The notes below the pieces were generated by a model. The model did not search any database. It saw only the letters and a program-made list of their open reading frames with translations, and had not been told where the DNA came from. A stretch of DNA of 35,415 nt from Oscillospiraceae bacterium (GTDB taxonomy: Bacteria > Bacillota > Clostridia > Oscillospirales > Oscillospiraceae). Of this stretch, positions 6,900-15,581 are shown piece by piece. The DNA is taken from the NCBI GenBank assembly GCA_015067435.1, contig SVMM01000026.1, forward strand, positions 1-35,415. Reading direction: 5' to 3'. Position numbers and translations under genes: made by a program. How positions within the stretch are numbered: position 1 is the first letter of the stretch; every line of letters starts with the position of its first letter.

Positions 6900-8012
6900 A
6901 TGGACCTGATAAAATGCCCGGACTGCGGGGAAATGTATTCCTCGACCTATCCGCGCTGCCCATTCTGCGAGGAGGACGGGGACAGCTCCCGAAAAATCCG
7001 ATACAAGCCCAAGCGGCGCCTCGCGGACAGGCACAAGGCGCAGTCCGCCCGCGGCGCGCTGATCGCCGTGCTGGTGCTGGTGCTGGCGCTGCTGGGGTTC
7101 TACCTCTTCGGCGACGATATCATCCGCGCCGTGGACAAGCCCGCCGCGGCGCAGCAGGGCGGGGAGCCGGTCGCGCCCGTGGGCGTTCCCGTGGCGAACG
7201 AGGACCCGTTCTACCAGCCCGCCGACCCCAACGCGCCCGTCGATCCGGACGCTTTGGACGTTCCCCCGCCCGACGGCGCGGAGCCGACGCCGGGCGAGCC
7301 GGCCGCGGGCGGGGACGGCGTCGACGTCTCGAACGCGAAGCTCAACCGCGACGACTTCACGCTCGGCTACGCGGGCGAGAAGTTCACCATCCAGCTCTCC
7401 GGCACGGAGGCGGAGCCTCGCTGGAGCATCGACAACGGCAACGTCGCCTCGATTGCCGCCGACGGCACCGTGCGGGCGCTCGCGAACGGAACGACCACGG
7501 TGCACTGCCAGGTCGGCTCACGCGACCTCACGTGCACGGTGCGCGTGTGCAACACCGGCAAGACCGCCCAGAGCGCCGATGCGCCAACGGTCGCGGAGGT
7601 GATCGTGCCCACCGCGCCCGCGCAGCCGTCATCGCCCGAGCCGCCCGCGGCTCCCTCGGAGCCGGCGACGCCCGCGGAACCCGCCGCACCCGCGCAGCCG
7701 ACGACCCCCGCGCAGCCGTCCTCCGGGACGCACGTGGACGCTTCGGCGCTGAAGGTCAAGACCAGCTACGGTACGGTGCTGCAAAAGGATCCCCACACGG
7801 GATACCCCGACTGCACGATGAGCCTCGGCGGCGGTTCGCTCACCCTGCAGATCACCGGCACGGGCGTGCCCGTCTCCTCATGGAGCTCCGACAAGACCTC
7901 GGTGGTCGAGGTCAGCGCCGACGGCAAGCTCAAGCCCGTCGCGCGCGGCACGGCGCACGTCACCGCCAAGGTCGGCGACGCCGAAGTCATCTGCATCATC
8001 CGCGTCCAGTGA
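6900..8012 (+). CDS. Zinc-ribbon, single-TM protein with two Big2-like Ig domains
   Basis: 370 residues. The N terminus carries two CxxC knuckles (C6/C9 and C20/C23), a zinc ribbon expected in the cytoplasm. A basic stretch (RYKPKRRLADRHK) precedes one membrane segment at about 50-70. Outside follow a Pro/Ala-rich linker, a Big2-like domain at about 140-215 (WSIDNGNVASIAADGTVRAL), a long Pro/Ala/Glu linker, and a second Ig-like domain at about 280-370 (WSSDKTSVVEVSADGKLKPV). Such domains usually bind surface ligands or act as spacers. AAGGAG lies 7 bases before the ATG. It is monocistronic between two hairpins. The function is unknown; the shape suggests a cell-surface sensor or stalk that couples outside binding to a cytoplasmic zinc knuckle. 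Confidence 0.8.
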   Translation: MDLIKCPDCGEMYSSTYPRCPFCEEDGDSSRKIRYKPKRRLADRHKAQSARGALIAVLVLVLALLGFYLFGDDIIRAVDKPAAAQQGGEPVAPVGVPVANEDPFYQPADPNAPVDPDALDVPPPDGAEPTPGEPAAGGDGVDVSNAKLNRDDFTLGYAGEKFTIQLSGTEAEPRWSIDNGNVASIAADGTVRALANGTTTVHCQVGSRDLTCTVRVCNTGKTAQSADAPTVAEVIVPTAPAQPSSPEPPAAPSEPATPAEPAAPAQPTTPAQPSSGTHVDASALKVKTSYGTVLQKDPHTGYPDCTMSLGGGSLTLQITGTGVPVSSWSSDKTSVVEVSADGKLKPVARGTAHVTAKVGDAEVICIIRVQ

Positions 8013-8022
8013 CAACAAAGCC

Positions 8023-8059
8023 AAACGGCAGCCATCCTCTTCGGGTGGCTGCCGTTTTT
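8023..8059 (+). terminator. Terminator of the Ig-like gene
   Basis: AACGGCAGCCA faces TGGCTGCCGTT around a short loop, followed by TTTTTC on the plus strand. The minus-strand gene ending at 8066 converges on it. Confidence 0.85.
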
Positions 8060-8065
8060 CGCGCT

Positions 8066-11000
8066 TTATTCGGTTTCCGTGAGGCCGAGCACCGAGAGCA
8101 CCTTCTCCGACGGCGTGTAGAACGCACCGTCCTCGCGGAAAGTCATGCTCGCACCGACCGACGCGGGAACGTCCGTGCGCACCACGCGCACGTTGCCGCG
8201 GCACTGCACGGCGACGGAGGAGACGGAGTTTCCGGACAGCTCCAGCCGGATCGAGCCCTCATCGGGCGCGAGACCCATGCTGCGCGTCTCCGGCGCGATC
8301 GCCGCGGCGAAATCCGCCATGGCGTTCTCGTCCAGCTCCACGTCGTAGCGCCAGCCGTATACAGTCTCCGTGCACGTTGCCTCGCCCAGCAGGAACGCCT
8401 CGTAGGCGAGGTGCAGGAGCTTCGGCGCGTTGGTCAGTCCGTCGCCGCCGGCGACGAGCGGCGCGCCGCTGCCCGTGCACGCGGCGTCGTCCGTGTAGTA
8501 CAGGCGCGTGCCGCGGCGGGAGACGCAGGAGAGCTGCGTACCGTTCCAGCGCGCGCGCTGCCAGTCGAGCGTCTCGTCCAGCAGCAGCGGGCCGCAGTTT
8601 GCCGTCAGCGTGACGTCCGCGTCCAGCGGGTCGCGCGTGACGAGCTCGGTCCAGGCGAGGATCAGGCGTTTGAACTCTTCGCCGACCGCATCGGCGTTCA
8701 CGTACTCGCCGGAGGAGACGACCGCCTGCACCTGCTGGGGCAGGCTGTGCTCGTGCTCGCCGCCGACGGGGCGCAGCTCCGCCGACGCGCTGCCGTTCTC
8801 CCCGGCCCAGCTGACGCGCAGGCTCGTCGGCTCGCCGTCGGTGAGGACGAGGTCGAGCGTCACGGTCTCCGTCTCCGCAAACAGCGGCACGGCGTCGGGC
8901 AGCAGCGCCGAGAGGATCTGCTTCGCGGCGTCGCCCTGCGCGGCGGCGTGATAGGTCTTGACGCCGTTTTCCTCGCTGACGGTGACGTCCACCGCGCGGA
9001 ACAATCCCGCGGCGTGGGACAGCAGCTTCGTGTAGTCGGGCAGGACGTCGCCCGCGCGGTATGCCCTGCCGTTTTCCAGCAGCAGGATGCCGTCGCAGTA
9101 GTACAGCGGGATGTCCTCCCACATCACGCAACTCACACGCTTGCCGGAGCACGACGTCGTGAACACGTTGATGTCCGCGTCGAATTTCCGGCCGCCCAGC
9201 TCGGTCGAGACGGACAGCTCCATGTCGAGGTCGTCGCGCTCGGCGTAGTTGTGCAGCAGCATGTAAAGCCCCATGCTGTCCGTCAGCCCCGGCGCGAACA
9301 GGAGCACCGCGCCGACGGCGCAGCCGAGCGCCAGCGCCGCCGCAATGAGCGCGACGCGGATATTCCGGCGCTTTTTGCGCAGCGCGGCGAGTTTTTTCTT
9401 CTCCTCGTCGCTCAGCTCCTGCGGCGCGGCGGGGTGCACGCGCTTGTGCCGGATCGCAAGCAGCAGCGCCAGAAGCACCGCCGCGACCAGCACGAAGCCG
9501 CCTACCAGCGCCCACACCCACCACGGCGTCGCGGTGGACACCACGGTCAGCTCGACCGTGCGCGCCGTTGCCGCGAAGGTGAGGTAGCTGCCCATCTCGC
9601 CGGTGTTGAGGCGCTGCCAGCGGCCGCCCTCGTTTGCGTAGAGCTCCAGATGGCCCCACGTGCCCTCCGGCGGGAGATAGCGGACGGTGTTGTACGGCGC
9701 GCCGTCGTCCGGGAATTCCAGCAGCCACTGCTCCAGCAGCGTCCGCCGGTAGGAGCGCAGGCGGTGCAGCAGGTCGTCCTGCCCGTCGTCGAAGTCGAAG
9801 ATCGCGGGCTCCGCCGTCAGCGCCTCGTCGTCGGCGAACGCGCCCTCGACAAAAAAGGTCGGGCGCGAGGCGCTGCGCGCGATGTCGCTCGCGAGCGCGC
9901 TGACGCAGGTTTCGTACACTGCCGTGACCGTCGTGTCAAAGCAAAGGTTTTGAAGCTCCGTGCGGTCCCAGCGCCCGTACTTGCCCGCGACCGCGGGGAT
10001 CTCCGGAAACACGTCGTCGCCGAAGCTGTCGCCGTAGGAAAAGCGCTGGGAGCTGATCGTCTCGCCGTTCGCGACGAATTTGAGCTCGAAGTGGCGAAAC
10101 TCCGCCGGAAGACCCTCCTCGCCGAGCAGGTCTTCAAACGCCATCGGCTCGGCCCGGCCGCGCTCGCTGATGCGGTTGATGCCGGGGAGCGTGTCGCTGA
10201 CGAACAGGTTGCCGGTCAGGTGGCCGCGGTCCTCGCCCGCGATCGAACCGATCTGCTCGCCGCCGTCCTCGACCTCGACCATGGCGCAGCAACCCTCGAC
10301 GCGGAGGTTGGAGCCCTCCTCCTTGCCCGCGCCGACGACGCCGCCGATGTACTTGAGCCCCGCGAGCGTGCACTTCGACCAGCATTTGCGCACGATGTTG
10401 TCCGCGTAGCCGGCGACGCCGCCGACGTAGTCGCCGCCCTCGCTGCGCGCGGAGCCGTACGCCTCGCACCCGCTGATGACGCCCATCGTCGCGCTGCCGC
10501 ACACGGCGCCGACGTTGTCGCGCTTGCCCGTGACCGTGCCGCTGTTGGTGCAGTCCTGCACCACACACTTGAGCTCGTAGCGCTTGTGGAACGCCGAGGA
10601 CGTCAGGTTCTCGTCGTTCTCGGGGTCCAGCTCGTTGTAGATCATCATTGCGCCGACGACGCCGCCGACGTCGATGTCGCCGCTGATCTCACCGGTGTTG
10701 CTGCACAGCAGCACCTTGCCGTTGACCACGGCGTCCACGTCGTCGTCGGACGTGTCCTCCACCACCGTCGTGACGGACGCGCCCTCCGCGTCCTCCACCA
10801 CGTCGAGCAGCGTGTCCATCAGCGTGGTGAACTGGCGGTTGATCGCCCGCACGTCCTCCAGCACCTGATCGGACGCCGTCTTTGCCTCGCGGTTGAGAAG
10901 ATCGACGGCGTTGGAGATGCCGCGCACGGAGTTGTAGAGCGTGTTCGCCGCGCCCTCGGTCTCCTCGCCGAGCGAATTGAAGTGCAGCGCCTCCTGATTG

Positions 11001-13021
11001 CGCAGGTAGTCGAGCAGACGCGCGGTGTCGCCGAGCGCGGTGGTCATGCCGTTCGACGCGTCGCGGAACCACATCGCCGACTCGCGCAGCGCGCTGAGCG
11101 GCGCCTCCGCGTTGTCCAGCTCCGCCTGCAGGTCGTTCATCGCCTTCGCCGCGGCGTCGCACGCGCGGCTGAGGCTGTCGAACGCGGAAGCAAAGTAGGT
11201 AAACGCGCCGCCGTTGTCGCCCGCGCGTCCCTCTGTCATGATGCGCAGGCCCTCGCGCACGCCCGCAAGGCCGTCGCTGAGGTTTTCGGGGTGGGTCTCC
11301 GTGTTTGCCGCGATGACGTCCAGCCCCTCGTTCGCGCTGCGCAGGCCGTCTCCGATCTGTGCGAGCGCGCCGACGGCGTCGTGCGCATCCAGAAACGCCT
11401 GCAAGTCCGTTATGTCGGTGATCGAGCCGTTCGCCGCGGCGGCGGCAAGCTCGCCAAGCACCGATGCCAGTGTGCCCGTGCCGTTCGCCGCGTCGCGCAG
11501 GCCCTGCGCGGTCTTGCCCAGAGCGCCGCCGGAGCGTTTGCCGTTTGCGTCGGCGGGGCCGTAGATGATATCGCGCCACTGATCTTCGGTCAGCCCCTCC
11601 TTGGGCGCGACCGTGCCCTCCAGCGTCTTCATGCCGTTCTGGAGCTGGCGCGTGCCGGCGTCGAGAATGAGCGTGCCGGTGCGCAGCTCCTGCGCCATCT
11701 GCGAGAGGGCGGCAAAGGCGTCGCCGTTGACGCTGTCGGGAAGGTCTGTCTCGCCCAGCGCCTGCTCCAGCGATTCAAGCCCCTTGGTCGCCAGCTCGGT
11801 CACGTCGCTCAAGTCCTGCGTGATATCGTAGAGCTGGGGGATGACGACGCTTAAAATCTCGCTGCCGCGGTTGACCTCCTCCACCGTGCCGTCCCAGTAG
11901 TCGCCGAGCTGCGTGGACAGCGCCCGCGCGCTGTCCGCCGCATCCTCCACGCTGCGGTTGACGTCGCTCAGGCGCGTGGAGATCGCGCCCGTACCCGCCT
12001 CGGCGTCGTTCACCGTGCGGTCGATCAGGCTCGCGAGGGCGTCCAGCTCACGGCGCACCTGCTCGACAGAGCTCTCCTTGAGGTCGAGCTTGACGTACGG
12101 CTCCGCGACGCCCGCGACGCCGCCGACCTCGCGCCTGCCGTAGACGCTGCCCTCGTTGCCGCAGGAGGCGACGTGACCGCTGCTGCGGCCCACGACGCCG
12201 CCGACGTTGTAGCCGATGTGCTGGTAGCCGACGCTGCCGTAGTTGCGGCAGCCGAAGAGCGCGCCGTCGGAGAAGCCCGCGACGCCGCCGCTGTCAACGG
12301 TGACGTTGTAGACGTCGGGGCTGACGAGGCTGCTCAATCCCCCCGAAAGGCTCAGGTCGAGCTTTTCAAAGCTGAGCGAGGGGTCGATGGTGTTCGTGTT
12401 GACGTAGGCGCGGTTGACGCAGAACGACAGCGCGCCGTGGTTCATGCCCGCGACGCCGCCGGTCATGTTCTTGCCGAACACGCCACCGTTGCAGTCGCAG
12501 CGGCGCACCGTGCCGGAGAGCGCGTTTTCGCCGACGACGCCGCCGGTGCGCTTCTCGCCGTTGACCGTGCCGGTGAACGTGCAGTCGACGAGCGTGCCGC
12601 GGTTGCGCCCCGCGATGCCGCCCACGACGTCCGCCCCGCCCGACGGGGCGACGCTGCCCTCGACGTTGAGGTTCTGCACGACGCCGGAGGGCGCGATCGT
12701 GCCGAACAGTCCCGCCGGAGAGACACCGGAGGAGACGTTCAGCCCGGAGATCGTGTGTCCGTTGCCCTCGAACGTGCCGCCGAAGCTGGCGATGGGCAGG
12801 AAATCGACGCCGCCGAGCGCGACGTCGCGCTGCAAAATGACGGTCTTGCCCTCCGACCATGCGTCGTAGGCGCAGCGTTCGGCGAACGCGCGCAGATCGT
12901 TCGCGTCGCCGATGTAGATCGTGTCGCCCTCGCCCGCCGCGGCGGCGGCGCCGCCGAGCTGCGCGCACAGCGTCAGCGCCAGCAGGAGGCTCAGCGCGCG
13001 GGAAGCGTATTTAGTGTTCAT
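8066..13021 (-). CDS. Giant GLUG-repeat / coiled-coil membrane protein paired with MMPL exporter
   Basis: 1651 residues. A signal peptide (1-30) is followed by GLUG-type beta-helix repeats (about 35-305; repeats such as VVGGIAGRN, TGGVVGEN, VGGVVGRS), a long helical and probably coiled-coil region (about 311-757), more GLUG-like repeats (760-960), a short InlB-B-like stretch (about 1000-1040), a membrane segment (about 1164-1190), a basic loop (KKKLAALRKKRR), a second membrane segment (1221-1246) and a C-terminal domain of about 400 residues without a family I recognise. Both ends would face outside. Its start codon overlaps the end of the MMPL gene by 11 bases, so the two are translationally coupled. 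By analogy with other MMPL operons in Gram-positives that encode long helical partners, it may be the periplasm- or wall-spanning component of an exporter; that role is inference. A nearby AGGCGGACGGAA serves as Shine-Dalgarno. Confidence 0.75.
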   Translation of the reverse strand: MNTKYASRALSLLLALTLCAQLGGAAAAAGEGDTIYIGDANDLRAFAERCAYDAWSEGKTVILQRDVALGGVDFLPIASFGGTFEGNGHTISGLNVSSGVSPAGLFGTIAPSGVVQNLNVEGSVAPSGGADVVGGIAGRNRGTLVDCTFTGTVNGEKRTGGVVGENALSGTVRRCDCNGGVFGKNMTGGVAGMNHGALSFCVNRAYVNTNTIDPSLSFEKLDLSLSGGLSSLVSPDVYNVTVDSGGVAGFSDGALFGCRNYGSVGYQHIGYNVGGVVGRSSGHVASCGNEGSVYGRREVGGVAGVAEPYVKLDLKESSVEQVRRELDALASLIDRTVNDAEAGTGAISTRLSDVNRSVEDAADSARALSTQLGDYWDGTVEEVNRGSEILSVVIPQLYDITQDLSDVTELATKGLESLEQALGETDLPDSVNGDAFAALSQMAQELRTGTLILDAGTRQLQNGMKTLEGTVAPKEGLTEDQWRDIIYGPADANGKRSGGALGKTAQGLRDAANGTGTLASVLGELAAAAANGSITDITDLQAFLDAHDAVGALAQIGDGLRSANEGLDVIAANTETHPENLSDGLAGVREGLRIMTEGRAGDNGGAFTYFASAFDSLSRACDAAAKAMNDLQAELDNAEAPLSALRESAMWFRDASNGMTTALGDTARLLDYLRNQEALHFNSLGEETEGAANTLYNSVRGISNAVDLLNREAKTASDQVLEDVRAINRQFTTLMDTLLDVVEDAEGASVTTVVEDTSDDDVDAVVNGKVLLCSNTGEISGDIDVGGVVGAMMIYNELDPENDENLTSSAFHKRYELKCVVQDCTNSGTVTGKRDNVGAVCGSATMGVISGCEAYGSARSEGGDYVGGVAGYADNIVRKCWSKCTLAGLKYIGGVVGAGKEEGSNLRVEGCCAMVEVEDGGEQIGSIAGEDRGHLTGNLFVSDTLPGINRISERGRAEPMAFEDLLGEEGLPAEFRHFELKFVANGETISSQRFSYGDSFGDDVFPEIPAVAGKYGRWDRTELQNLCFDTTVTAVYETCVSALASDIARSASRPTFFVEGAFADDEALTAEPAIFDFDDGQDDLLHRLRSYRRTLLEQWLLEFPDDGAPYNTVRYLPPEGTWGHLELYANEGGRWQRLNTGEMGSYLTFAATARTVELTVVSTATPWWVWALVGGFVLVAAVLLALLLAIRHKRVHPAAPQELSDEEKKKLAALRKKRRNIRVALIAAALALGCAVGAVLLFAPGLTDSMGLYMLLHNYAERDDLDMELSVSTELGGRKFDADINVFTTSCSGKRVSCVMWEDIPLYYCDGILLLENGRAYRAGDVLPDYTKLLSHAAGLFRAVDVTVSEENGVKTYHAAAQGDAAKQILSALLPDAVPLFAETETVTLDLVLTDGEPTSLRVSWAGENGSASAELRPVGGEHEHSLPQQVQAVVSSGEYVNADAVGEEFKRLILAWTELVTRDPLDADVTLTANCGPLLLDETLDWQRARWNGTQLSCVSRRGTRLYYTDDAACTGSGAPLVAGGDGLTNAPKLLHLAYEAFLLGEATCTETVYGWRYDVELDENAMADFAAAIAPETRSMGLAPDEGSIRLELSGNSVSSVAVQCRGNVRVVRTDVPASVGASMTFREDGAFYTPSEKVLSVLGLTETE

Positions 13022-15455
13022 TTCCGTCCGCCTCCTCCACAGCGCCGGAGAGCAGCTCCAGCCTGGCAGTTCCCTCGACCGTGGCGTGCATGATGCCGGT
13101 CACGGTGCCGTTGATCTCGCCGCGCACCATGCCGTCCACCGCGATGCGCCCGTGCCCCTCGTGCCGCCGCAGCGGCGCGGGCACGGAGAACGAGGTCTTT
13201 TCGATGATGCGCCCGCCCAGCAGCAGGATCTGCGGCAGGCAGAACATGACGAGAATGATCGAGATGATCGTGCCGCGTCCGAGACTCTCGCCGATGCCGA
13301 CGATCGTGCCCTCCGAGCTGATCTGCCCGAGGATGAAGCCGGCGGAGGCCAGGATGGAGCCGGAGGTCAGGATGGTGGGGAAGGCGAAGTTCATCGTCTC
13401 GATGATCGCGTCGCGCGGCTCCATCTGGTGCTGGAGCTCGCTGTAGCGGCTGGCGATGACGATGGCGTAGTCGATGTTCGCGCCCATCTGGATGGACGAG
13501 ACGATCAGGTATGCTATGAAGAACAGGTCCACATGCGTGAACACCGGGATCGAGAAGTTGATCCAGATACTGCCCTGGATGACCACAATCAGCAGCACCG
13601 GCATGCCCGCCGACTTGAACGTGAACAGCAGCACCACCAGCACGATCAGGATGGACATGACGCTGACGACCACGTTGTCGCGGGCGAAGGATTTCTTGAA
13701 TTCGTAGGCGTTCGTGGAGTTGCCGACGACGTAGATGCGCCCGTCGGGGTACTGCTCCTGCGCGACGGCGGCGATCAGGTCGGTGAACGAGTACGTCTCG
13801 TCGCCGCTCTCCGGCAGGTTGAGGTAGATGAGCATCCGGCTGAAGTCCTCGCCCTGCAATTGGAGCTTGCCGTTGCGCATCTGCTGCGCCGCGTCGTCGA
13901 GCTTGTCGCGCGTTTCATCCGAGAGCGTGACGTAGCCCTGATCGACGTAGTCGCAGACGAAGAGGAAAATGTCGATCAGCGGCACGCCGTAGCCCGCGAC
14001 ACCGCTCACCAGCTTGCCGTACTCGCCGTTTTCGGTGGCGTAGGCGGTGTAGACCAGCTGGGCGAGCTCATAGTCGACGTCGGCAAGCTCCGCGAACTGG
14101 CGCGGCGTCAGTCTGTCGGTCAGTGTGTAACCGTCCATCGCCTCGATGTTGGAAAGCCCCATGGTCGAGTTGACCTGCGGCATGGCGTCCAGCCGCTTTA
14201 AGATCGTGCGTTCCTTCTCATAGTCGCCCGACGGCACGACCAGCGCCACGAGGTTGGAGGACGTGAAGTTCTCTTTAATCATGTTCGCCGCGACCTGCTG
14301 CTCATTGAGCTTGGGCGTGACGATGGTGTCATAGCCGTAGACATAGGGGCAGTATTTCGAGGTGAGATACCCACCCGCGACCAGCAGCGCGAAGACGATC
14401 GGCACGACGTGGCGCGTGGCGTAGGCGAACTTGCCGACAAAGGGGATCTTCGGCACAAAGTCCTTGTGCTTTGTCTTATCCATCAGCGGCCCGAACAGCA
14501 CCAGCAGGCCCGGCATGAACACGAACACCGAGAACAGCGCGTAAAAAATCGCCTTGATGAGGCAGATGCCCATGTCGGGGCCGAGGCGGAACTGCATGAA
14601 GAGCATCGCCACGAGGCCGCCGATGGTCGTCAGGCTGCTCGCGCCGATCTCCGGGATGCCCTTTGAGAGCGCGACGATCGCCGCCTCGCGGATGTCGTGG
14701 GTCTGGCGCTCCTCCTTGAAGCGGTTGCAGAGGATGACCGCGTAGTCCAGCGACAGCGCGAGCTGGAGGATGCTGGTAACGGAATTGGACACGAAGGAGA
14801 TCTTGCCCAGCAGGAAGTTCGTGCCCATGTTGAGCACCATCGCGCTCACAAACGTCAGTGCCAGCACGGGGATCTCGGCGTAGGTCTGGGACGTGAGCAC
14901 CAGCACCGAGACGACGATGATCGCCACGATCACCATGATGACGTTGACCTCGGACTGGATGATCTCGGCGAGCTGGTTGCCGAGCGTTGTGCTCAGGTAG
15001 GTGTCATACGCGGCGTAACGGTCGAGAATGACGTTCAGCGAGTCGAGGCAGCGTTCGTCCTCCTCCGGATAGTCGAACGTGATGTCGTAGAGCGCGGATA
15101 CGTTGTTGTAGTGGTCGGTCGTGTCGTCGAAGGTCACGCCCTGCACGCCCTTGACGGCGGCGATCTCGTCCGCGATCTCCAGCGCGCGCGTGTAGGTCAC
15201 GTTCGCCACCATCAGCTTCGCCGAGCCGAAGGTCGTGAACTGCTCCTCCATCACGTCGAGGCCCTTGCGCGTCTCCGACGTCTCGGGCAGGTAGGCGGTG
15301 AGGTCGTTTTCCACCTCGACCCAGCTGCGCGAAACCGCTGAGAAGATCAGCGAGATCCCCATCAGCAGGAACACGAGGTTGCGCTTGTCGACAATAAAGG
15401 TAGCGAGCTTCATCATAAAGCCCGCCTGCTTTTTCTCTTCTTTCGGTTCGCTCAC
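13011..15455 (-). CDS. MMPL/RND-superfamily transporter (HAE3/YdfJ-like)
   Basis: 814 residues with the duplicated RND layout: TM1 near residue 30, an extracytoplasmic domain (about 50-160), TM2-6 (about 165-330), a second outer domain (about 370-570) and TM8-12 (about 580-755). MMPL motifs are LSLDYAVILCNRFKEER in the first half and GANIDYAIVIASRYSELQ in the second, where the Asp carries protons. Substrates of the family are lipids or hydrophobic compounds. The start is a GTG at 15455 with AAGGAG 8 bases upstream. The last 60 residues are not membrane: they hold a Gly/Val periodic stretch (AVDGMVRGEINGTVTG) reminiscent of a small beta-solenoid or bactofilin-like tail, expected in the cytoplasm. 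The downstream GLUG protein overlaps it by 11 bases. The pair stands alone between a promoter and a terminator. Confidence 0.88.
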   Translation of the reverse strand: MSEPKEEKKQAGFMMKLATFIVDKRNLVFLLMGISLIFSAVSRSWVEVENDLTAYLPETSETRKGLDVMEEQFTTFGSAKLMVANVTYTRALEIADEIAAVKGVQGVTFDDTTDHYNNVSALYDITFDYPEEDERCLDSLNVILDRYAAYDTYLSTTLGNQLAEIIQSEVNVIMVIVAIIVVSVLVLTSQTYAEIPVLALTFVSAMVLNMGTNFLLGKISFVSNSVTSILQLALSLDYAVILCNRFKEERQTHDIREAAIVALSKGIPEIGASSLTTIGGLVAMLFMQFRLGPDMGICLIKAIFYALFSVFVFMPGLLVLFGPLMDKTKHKDFVPKIPFVGKFAYATRHVVPIVFALLVAGGYLTSKYCPYVYGYDTIVTPKLNEQQVAANMIKENFTSSNLVALVVPSGDYEKERTILKRLDAMPQVNSTMGLSNIEAMDGYTLTDRLTPRQFAELADVDYELAQLVYTAYATENGEYGKLVSGVAGYGVPLIDIFLFVCDYVDQGYVTLSDETRDKLDDAAQQMRNGKLQLQGEDFSRMLIYLNLPESGDETYSFTDLIAAVAQEQYPDGRIYVVGNSTNAYEFKKSFARDNVVVSVMSILIVLVVLLFTFKSAGMPVLLIVVIQGSIWINFSIPVFTHVDLFFIAYLIVSSIQMGANIDYAIVIASRYSELQHQMEPRDAIIETMNFAFPTILTSGSILASAGFILGQISSEGTIVGIGESLGRGTIISIILVMFCLPQILLLGGRIIEKTSFSVPAPLRRHEGHGRIAVDGMVRGEINGTVTGIMHATVEGTARLELLSGAVEEADGNEH

Positions 15456-15515
15456 TCAAACATCTCCTTGCGATATCGGTTGAACCCCACCAATATGCGA
15501 TATTTACAACCTTTC

Positions 15516-15543
15516 ATAATATCACGATTTTGACCAATTGCAA
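15516..15543 (-). promoter_or_regulatory. Promoter of the MMPL-GLUG operon
   Basis: -35 TTGCAA (15543-15538), a 16-base spacer and -10 TATTAT (15521-15516). A 6-bp dyad (GATATT...AATATC) lies across the -10. It overlaps, on the other strand, the region upstream of the CDF gene. Confidence 0.5.
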
Positions 15544-15546
15544 GCT

Positions 15547-15575
15547 TTGATTTTTTGAGCCGCCGCGCATATGAT
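15547..15575 (+). promoter_or_regulatory. Promoter of the CDF transporter, possibly leaderless
   Basis: -35 TTGATT (15547-15552), 17-base spacer, -10 TATGAT (15570-15575). Only six bases separate the -10 from the ATG at 15582, so the expected start of transcription falls on the start codon. Confidence 0.6.
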
Positions 15576-15581
15576 ATTGAT

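Noticed and set aside
6914-11854. Very long open frame on the plus strand across the Ig-like and GLUG genes
   Set aside because: It runs antisense or out of frame to genes with clear domains, its translation is Arg/Ala/Gly-rich and low in complexity, and GC-rich coding DNA opens such frames routinely.
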